From Takakia lepidozioides (Eukaryota; Streptophyta; Takakiopsida; Takakiales; Takakiaceae): a DNA stretch of 64,000 nt. The DNA is taken from positions 67,437,053 to 67,501,052 of the forward strand of contig CM060732.1 of the NCBI GenBank assembly GCA_030704615.1, given 5' to 3'. Both the position numbers and the translations under genes were made by a program. The notes under the pieces are model-generated. The model had not been told where the DNA came from, ran no database searches, and saw nothing but the letters and a program-made list of their open reading frames with translations. The first letter of the stretch is position 1. Each line of letters begins with the position of its first letter. This document shows, in pieces, positions 57,068 through 64,000 of this stretch.

Positions 57068-58999
57068 TCAACGTCGGTAGAGGTGTCTGTCTTCAGACCT
57101 GCTAATAGACCTGACACATGTTGCCATGAGCCCACGAATAGCCAGCGGTAAAATTTGGTGCATGAACACATGGTAATCATGTGATTTCATGCCAGATAGT
57201 TTTTTCTTTACCACGTGTTTTTTGAAAGCGGATGCGTATCCTGTGGGTACTTTAAGGTTTCGCACAATGTCCAACAAAACTTTCAATTCAGCTTCAGTCA
57301 GAACATAAGGAGCAGGAGGCATGATTAACGTATCTGCCCTGTCTGGATGTTGTTGCAACCACACTGATGGATGCAACCCAAGTAATTCAAGATCACGCCG
57401 AACCTTCAATGTATCTTTCTCTCCAAAAATACTCTTAATGATATTCTCTGCAAAGTTCTTCTTGCAATGCATAGCATCAAACGGATGCCGTATGAGGAGG
57501 CCCTCCCAGTAAGGCAAGGCATATAAGATTGATAATCGTTTCACTCCGTGAGATTTGGAAGGGTCTGATGGCATATTTGGTTTCCCCCCTGCTTCTATCC
57601 ATGCAATCAGGTGAATTGCACGTTTCTTTATTTGTGTTCCCGTCTGCGTTTGTGGAGCCACTTTATGCTCAACAACACCATTGAACAATCTTGATCTTCT
57701 ATACAGATGGTTGTGGGCAAGAAATCTCCGATGGCCCAGGAACACAGTCTTTGAACATGCTGGTAAATGCTGTGAATCCACCTCGGGTCCACAAGCTGGA
57801 CAACCAGCATAACCTTTAGTAACCTGACCCGCGAGCAAGCCAAATGCAGGGTAATCATGGATTGACCATAGCAGCAATGCTCGTAGCAAGAATTGGCGTT
57901 GTTGGAGAGTTTGGGAAACATCGTAAGCTATGATGCCTCTCCACAATTCCCTTAGCTCCTCTACTAGGGGCATCAAATACACATCAATGTTCGCAGATGT
58001 AACAGACTCCTTTCCAGGGATAAAGAGTGCTAACATGACGAAAAACTTTTTTGTCATCAACCATGGAGGCAAATTATAGTTGACCAACAGGATGGGCCAT
58101 GTGCTCCAACTCGTGGATTGAGCACTGTATGGATTTACTCCATCTAAGGCTAATCCAAATCGTACATTTCGTGGTTCTGAAGCAAAATCCGCAAATATGG
58201 AGTCAACGTGGGCCCAGGCTTTGCTATCAGCTGGATGTCGAACCAATCCATCCTAACTCTTATGTCTGAAGTGCCATGTCATAAGGTGCACGATTGATTT
58301 GCATCGATACATGCGTTTCAACCTTGGGATGACAGGGAAATGTCGTAGTATTTTTCTGGGTACAGTCCCACGACCAGGAATGTAACGCGACGTCTTGCAC
58401 TCCAGGCAAAATTCTTCTTTTTCATTCTCCCCACGGAAGAGTACACAGCATTTCTTGCAGGCATGGATCTGGGTATACTGCAATCCCATCTTCGTAATCA
58501 TAGTTCTAGCTTCATAATTAGTTTTCGGCAGAGAATTCTGTTTCGGCAAAAAACTTTTGCGCAACAATCCAAGAAGCTCATCCACAAAGCCATTGGTGCA
58601 CTTGTGGGTGGTACACAAGTTGAGCAAGTGCAAAGTAGCTTCAAATCGGCTGATCGAGCTCCCTTCGTAGAGTTTATACTCAGATTGTCAAAATAGCGTA
58701 TCGTAGTTGGGGTCAACTCCGTGACTCAGGTTTGGGCCATTCTATGCATTCTCTGCATTGTCCATGGATTCTTCCTCGTTGGGGCTGTCTTCGGCCCGAG
58801 TTCCACCATTAATCGGATCCTCCCTGTTTGCATTTGCAAACTCAAAAGCTTCCTGCAATGCTCGTTGAATTTCTGCCTGCACACCACCTTCATGATCCGT
58901 ATTGTTCTCCCTTTCATTAGGCCCCTGCCCAAACTCAGCCCGATCCTCCTCGTCATTAGAATCAACATGTCCCTGCATCCCGTGTTTCCCACGGTTCAT
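57068..58999 (-). pseudogene. TNP2-type (Transposase_21) transposase, three nonsense codons
   Basis: A single frame runs from 58999 to 57068 (about 640 codons), interrupted only by TAG at 58742-58744, TGA at 58688-58690 and TAG at 58253-58255. The N-terminal part is acidic, followed by ATLHLLNLCTTHKCTNGFVD and FVDELLGLLRK, then a zinc-binding-like region CKKCCVLF..CLECKTSRY. DGLVRHPADSKAW, FGLALDGVNPYS, WSTWPILLVNYNLPPW, LLRALLLWSIHDYPAFG, GCPACGP and HPFDAMHCKKNFAEN are landmark motifs of plant TNP2 proteins, in the right order. After GMKSHDYHVFMHQILPLA the frame ends early, and the C-terminal domains are missing; a shifted frame continues briefly to 56998. The lost function is CACTA end recognition and excision. 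Confidence 0.85.
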
Positions 59000-59683
59000 T
59001 CACAGTATATGTAGATTATGACATGTGGACAAATGTAGTCACGGCTATCACTACATCACTTCGATTTGAGCCACGACATTGTGACACATGACAGATAGTT
59101 CTAGTGATGTAGTCATGTTCCTATATGTGTTTATGACTACACGACTACAACTAGCCAACGACATATCGACATGTGTATAAAGGGCAGTCATAGACATAAC
59201 TACATGACTACAACTCGCCAATCAACTTTCGACATGTGGAGTGGTGAATTCATGGCTACTACTACCACACCAAAATGGTTCCAAAATTCAAACTTGGAGA
59301 TTGCTAAGTCCTGAAGGACAGTGTACTTCCTGTGGATGTACCGGAATAATACAGCTGCGCAAAGTTGGATCTCTCTTATGTTTGAGGTAGTGCTTCTTCA
59401 CTGTCTCCAACAACTGCCATTTGGATCCATGACATTCAGTGCAATTGCAAAGCATTTTCTTGTTCCCATTTGATATGGCGTACGCCTCCTCGAGTCGCCA
59501 TAGTCTGTTATCTCATAATCGCATGCGTGGCTCATATGCACCATGATGGCCGAACAGACGTTGAACGTTCATAGCTCGTAGTATGCAATGCCCTGTAGAG
59601 CCTCTGCAACTTTGTGTCCTCAGTGCTCTCTCTACAATATATCTACCTCTTGCGGTGTGTGCCAGTGAGCTGCATGATCATTC

Positions 59684-62600
59684 ATGGTGAAGTCCAAAGT
59701 TGTCATTGCGCCTCTCACTGAGTACGAGAAGCTACGTGAGGCTAACATTGCCATCGTGAAGGATGCCACGACAAAGTTGAAGCAGGACTTTGAAAGGTAA
59801 GGATCGAACAGTTCAGTGACCCAATCCTTTGACAATGCATGCATGGCTAACAATGTGATCTCTTCCCTTTTGCACGGTACATGCTTGAGGTCGATCGAGA
59901 GGGGGCGCCGTTGGTGTGAATATAGAAAAGGCTTGACAAGTGCAAGTTGAGTGTAGTATAGGGTATAGGAGTGCATTCATAGCAGTAGGCGGAAGTGAAC
60001 CGCATTTGACGGGCAGCCATTGGGACAGCGGCAAGGCACTTCATCGTTTTCCAGCTCCTTTATGAACAGTAGGGTATGAGCTGCATTTGTCTTGTGTTAG
60101 TCGTTTAAGAGGGGAGATAGTCAAGTAACCTGTGGGCCGCAATGGAAGTATTTTTGCAGGATTACGGGTGTGAAACCGCGTCGAAAGGCACGGTCTCGTG
60201 GAGCTCCTATCAAAGATCCGGCAAGACGAAGTGCCCGACTTGTCACCATGACTCGAACAACTGCCAAGCCCAAAGTAATTTTTGACATAGACGACGACGA
60301 TCTTTACCTCCCACCACAAAAGGGAGCAGTACAAGAAGGGTCTGGGGATTCAGCCGACTCCATGCCGGAGGACGCAGATGCAGGCACAGTGGCGCACGCA
60401 GGGAAAAAACGTGGTAGAGGCACACCGTCTCCATCTGTGAGTGCATTTTATGGGCATATTTATAGTCTCTCACCACTTATTCCGAAGGTGAGCACAACCT
60501 CATGAGTGCCGAATAGAATCATGCGGACTTCATTAGGGGCCATGATCCGGGGAGGGATTGTCTAAATACTTGGCAGATTTAATTGCGTGTCAATATTCTT
60601 CTTCTTTCTATTCTGTCTCTTCCGTGCTTTGTAGGTTTGTCCCTCATTTGCATGTTTGGTTTCGAAGGGGGTGTGCTATCATAAGCACATTCTCTGTCTA
60701 GATTCAGCACTAGGAATTTTGTCTGTCCATTTTCTGCGTGGAGGAGCTGCACCATTGCCCATGTGCATGTGGCCCCCATATTCCATAGCACTATTTACAA
60801 CTTTGTAAGCAGTAGGTCTCGTATGTTGAGCACATTCCATCTTTTCTCACAACTTTTAGGTATGCCCCTCCCTACTGCATGTTTGGTATGGATTTCAGGC
60901 AAAACCCATACATAAAAGGGGTCGGAAAAGTCTTGGGCGCACATCATTGAAGCCAATCCAATTTGGCCGATTTTCTAGCCAAGATCTGTATGATTTTTGG
61001 GTAATCAGACCTGTAGAAATCATGCGTACTGTTTATACTTTATGACACCTTTATGTCATGATATGGTGTGGTCCTTGTAGTTGGATTTACTTGGCATTGT
61101 GTTTCATGTATGGAAACCCAGGGCAAGCAAAAACAGAAGCAGAAAAATGCCACAGGAGTCGGCCCTCAGTCCCCCCAGGTTTTCCATACTCAGCCACCAG
61201 TACTAGGCTCTCAATATCGCTCCATGCCTCAGTACCCGGTTCCCAACCAGCATCCACCCACTGGCAATGTGGAGGGTCAGTACGCAACGGCCCCCCAACA
61301 CAGTTATGCAGCTGGCCATTATGGCCCTTATGCTCCTCCTCCATATCGCCCACCTCCTCCTCCTTATGGAGGTGGCAGGCCACCTGAATATCCTCCGCCG
61401 TATGTACAGGTCCCATATGACCACTATGGATCCCCGAGTGGTTCCCAACCACCATGGCCACCGATGGGTAGTTGGCCGAATCAACCCTTCAACGTTCCCG
61501 CACAGATGCCAGCGGTTCAACCTGCAGGGGATGTGGTTCAATCAAAGTGTGACAGAACCAATGCCTTGAGACGAGCAAATTATGTTGTGAAGGCCGCGGC
61601 ATATAAAGTGAAGTAAGAAAGAGAGGCAGAAGGTCTTTCTGCAACAGTAGTTGTTGTGAACAAGGCAGGAAAACCAGTTGGTCAAAGGAGGAATGTTTGG
61701 CATGCGGCCCTCAAAGGTCACGTTCATCGTATCTATGATCCTTCTGTAGCCATCAACAATCAGCTTGATGAGATCATTGAAGAGCTCAAAGAAATCTTGG
61801 CCAAGCTACTTGAATATGTCCCACGTGACTTGGATGATATTGCGTTGCAAAACACAATAGGCACAATTATGAAGACCTGTTGCACAAGGAATGGCAGAAA
61901 GGTGGGGGGAAACCCATGGACGTGTCTGATGAGCATTGGAAGAGCCTCTCCTCCTACTGGAGTACAGAATAGTACTCCAAAGTGCAGACCCACTTGAAGA
62001 CAGCAAATGCCTGCATTCAAAATCACACCAAAACGGGCCGGGGAGGGAAGGACAGCATGGAGGCACGCTTAGTAAGAACCCTCATGAGTTTTCTCACTGT
62101 ACTCCTCTCAATACATTCTATGAATGCCAATCTTTAATGCTGGTTGGCTTATGGTTTAGTATTTCAAGCAATTTTGGAGCTGAGCTTTAGTATAAAATTA
62201 TTTCTGTGCTGACGTGATTGTTCAATCTTGACGTTGCATTATCTTCAGTGGTTTTGTTATGGTTTTGTATGGTTGAGCCATTGAGTACAAATTGCACATT
62301 GGCTTCAGATTGTTTGTTATGTTGGGTTCATATGTAGGAAAGAGAAACCGGGTGCCCCCCCTACGTTGGCTGATATACAAGAATACTCTGTCTCAAGGAT
62401 GTCAGCTAGGAGCGATAGGCGGGTAAGTGAGACTCAACAACCATGTGCTTTCAGTACATGTGTGCCCTGTGTATTATAGCACGTCATTGTGCTCAAGTTC
62501 TCAGTGAATGATCTAAGTGTTGAAAGAATGTACTCATAAGAGTGCCAGTGTGTTGATTGACAAAACTGAGTTTGGTACCTCTAACCACTTCCTGGTTTGG

Positions 62601-63555
62601 ACTGAGATCTGTTGGGTTTGGGTTTGTTGATTTTCACTATAAGCCAACATTGTATCCCTAGGACGGCCGTGTCTGGCTAGGTCTAAGTCCATCAAAGGGT
62701 TTAGTAGAGGGTTAACACATTTTACTTCAGAAGTTGCTGGGTGTGATCATTGTATCCTGCGGACTGCATGTGTGGTAGAAGGACATGTGCTTGAATTTAC
62801 TGCTTTGCTAGAACAAAAGTGGGACCAATATTTTTGTACAGGTGAACATGTTGTACTCATGGTTGCCAGCGTTTGATGATATGTGTCTGGTTGGTGCATG
62901 ATCACCCAATATGGATTGATAGGTAAGGTGCTTGATGTTGTGCTCAAATATTGGTAGGTGGAAAAAAACTGGTTGGAACATGTTGTCTTATGCATTTCTG
63001 TCTATATGGCAGGAAGCGAGTGTAGCGTATTATGCCATAGTCGGAAAGGTGGATGCAATGGAAAAACAAGTCGAGGCTCAAGGGTATGATATGCTGGAGA
63101 TGAAATCATAGATGCAGAACATGATGGACTCTCAGAAGGCAATGATGCTCAAATTGGGGGTTAATGTCCCCCTGGCAGGTCCAGTGACATCTAGCATGAA
63201 TGGTTCTGGTGTCACTGTATCAAAAAGATTGGCATCGCGGTTTGAGACCGTAACTGGCGCTCAATCTCAACTCTCCCCTAACCCTATCACCGATGATGGT
63301 TTGCATCTGTCCAAGCAGTTCGCCATAGGGAAGGCAGGCACTGAGACAACAATTTCAAGTCTGCCTGCCTCTGGTACAAAGGAAGCTACTGATCATGATG
63401 CCCGTGATATGTCTAGGAAGCCTGGTACACCGGATTCAGGTATGCATGATTCCTTGGGGAATTCACATGGGGAGGATGGGACAGATGCTACGGCATTTCA
63501 ATTGGTTGTGCATCCCACTGGGGCTGATATGTTGAAGCCAGGTGAGCGTTTATAG
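59684..63555 (+). pseudogene. Ptta/En/Spm-like (Transposase_24) multi-exon ORF
   Basis: Exon 1, 59684-59796 (ATG; EYEKLREANIAIVKDATTKL), joins in phase to exon 2, 60160-60436 (KPRRKARSRG, DPARRSARL, then an acidic DIDDDDLYLPP). The Y.k.R..Ni...RRS.RL arrangement is common in plant transposon ORFs. Exon 3 starts at 61122 and is Pro/Tyr-rich (PYAPPPYRPPPPPYGGGRPP). After it come GKPVGQRRNVWHAALKGHV and LDEIIEELKEILAKLLEYVP (61660-61830). Then, in a shifted frame, come HNYEDLLHKEW, SDEHWKSLSSYW, TAG (61970-61972), and YSKVQTHLKTANACIQNHTK: the W..L...W...K...ANA..Q.Hk.G core of Transposase_24. Later exons give PPTLADIQEYSVSRMSARS (62360-62420) and, from 63014, VAYYAIVGKVDAMEKQVEAQ with TAG at 63109-63111. 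The frameshift and two TAGs argue that it is dead. Confidence 0.65.
62100..63013. other. Introns of the Transposase_24-like ORF
   Basis: Two long T-rich introns around the short exon 62338-62420 (donor GGCGG|GTAAGT). 62527-62541 carries a truncated ATGTACTCATAAGA repeat motif. No other frame. Confidence 0.45.
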
Positions 63556-63590
63556 TCTCCCCCACCTCGCAAGCGATGAAAGGCCGCAGG

Positions 63591-64000
63591 GCGTAGCGGC
63601 CACAGGCTTGCTAGTTTTGGATGTGAATGGATTGCTCTGTGAATCCATTCATGTTGCTAGTGGTCCAACAACTGCTCCCAAAGGATTTGTGGGGAAGTTG
63701 TGTGGGATGAAAATGGTAGTTTTGAGACCCAGCTGTATTTCTTTTTTGCAAAAGTGTTTTGCACACTTTGAGGTGGCAGTGTGGTCTTGCTGTAAAGCTC
63801 GCAACTTCATTCCGATGGTGGACTTTATTTTCAAAGGGCACACTAATTTTATTTTCCAGTGGGATGCCCTTTACTGTGAAGAGCTTACTGACCCATTGGC
63901 TAGGGGGGCTGATGCAAAGCCCATATATTTGAAGAACCTATCAAGAGTGTGGGTAGAGTGGCCAGAATGGGGTCCTGAAGACACTCTTCTTGTTGATGAC
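63591..64000 (+). CDS. FCP1/NIF-type HAD phosphatase domain, partial (cut by window end)
   Basis: The open frame reads GLLVLDVNGLLCESIH (63605-63652), with the LDLNG-type HAD motif I in which the second acidic residue is replaced by Asn, as in a plant NIF subgroup. VVLRPSCISFLQKCFAHFEV (63715-63774), AVWSCCKARNF (motif II region, Ser/Cys after W), FQWDALYCEEL, KPIYLKNLSRVW and TLLVDD (motif III/IV, at the last base) follow, all in the canonical order. Such proteins dephosphorylate Ser/Thr, for example in the RNA polymerase II tail. No start codon is seen nearby. The preceding transposon frame ends at 63555 in a different phase, and the strong CCAG|GTGAGC donor at 63539 does not restore it with the acceptors at 63573 or 63589. 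It may be a captured host fragment, a fusion broken by mutation, or a gene whose 5' exons lie elsewhere. Confidence 0.75.

Larger units (their letters stand above)
55509..59275 (-). mobile_element. CACTA (En/Spm) element, decayed
   Basis: The low-coordinate end reads CACTACAACAGATGAGCG, a standard CACTA terminus. It is followed by about 700 bp of subterminal repeats: ATATGACTACATGTCTGCA, AGTGATGCCTACATG, GAGAGG.G and GACACGTG recur at about 110-bp spacing from 55700 to 56120. The high-coordinate flank, 59020-59275, holds the same motif vocabulary (ATGACTAC, GTAGTCATG, GACATGTGG) in about five copies, but no exact TGTTGTAGTG end was found, so that end is eroded or lies elsewhere. A TNP2-type transposase lies inside on the minus strand. 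Confidence 0.75.

Noticed and set aside
59684-63555. Intact host gene encoding a Pro/Tyr-rich nuclear protein
   Set aside because: The first two exons splice well, but later parts need one frameshift and have two in-frame TAGs, and the core matches Transposase_24.
1-64000. tRNA, rRNA or CRISPR loci
   Set aside because: No cloverleaf with both boxes and acceptor stem, no rRNA core sequence and no regularly spaced short direct repeats with unique spacers were found by eye.

Overview
Eukaryotic nuclear DNA from the green-plant (streptophyte) lineage. Three multi-exon genes can be spliced in silico with every intron phase matching, and each belongs to a plant family: an organellar/nuclear protein-only RNase P (PRORP), a STAR1/ABCI17-type ABC ATPase, and a chloroplast-type NUDT14 Nudix hydrolase. 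A long two-domain plant-type glycosyltransferase is also present. Introns are GT-AG (one probable GC-AG), genes are spread out, and gaps are filled with degenerate transposons, MITEs and hairpin repeats. A piggyBac-like relic, rare in flowering plants, together with CACTA and LINE remnants fits a charophyte alga or seedless plant; the species cannot be named from sequence alone.

Layout. 0-10 kb is repeat-rich: a LINE-like 3' tail, a broken piggyBac-like transposase (minus strand), diverged tandem repeats with a SINE-like insertion, a 60-bp-class minisatellite with a 236-bp near-perfect duplication, and a nest of GC-rich foldback elements. 10.5-13.5 kb carries the glycosyltransferase (plus strand). 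14-20.6 kb is again mobile: MITEs with TA duplications, three adjacent hairpin elements, a LINE RNase H relic, a four-copy dispersed repeat and a 984-bp TIR element. 21-39.5 kb is the gene-dense core: PRORP (minus, 10 exons), STAR1-like ABC ATPase (minus, 3 exons), NUDT14-like (plus, 8 exons). 41-45 kb has a large A-B-A direct duplication, a palindrome and a 192-bp tandem repeat. 46.7-53.6 kb holds three incompletely resolved minus-strand genes: a BTB/POZ-type protein, a coiled-coil protein and a small protein with a possible mitochondrial presequence. 55.5-59.3 kb is a decayed CACTA element with a TNP2-type transposase frame broken only by three nonsense codons. 59.7-63.6 kb is a plus-strand, multi-exon Ptta/En/Spm-like (Transposase_24) ORF, also broken, followed within 60 bp by a fragment of an FCP1/NIF-type HAD phosphatase running off the window edge.

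The genes do not form an obvious pathway. PRORP matures tRNA 5' ends; the ABC ATPase is a half-transporter subunit needing a membrane partner not seen here; NUDT14 hydrolyses ADP-sugars; the glycosyltransferase probably acts in the Golgi. The least expected observations are a PRORP almost twice the usual length with a repetitive S/P/K-rich tail, transposon frames whose only lesions are TAG/TGA codons, and the phosphatase fragment abutting a transposon ORF.
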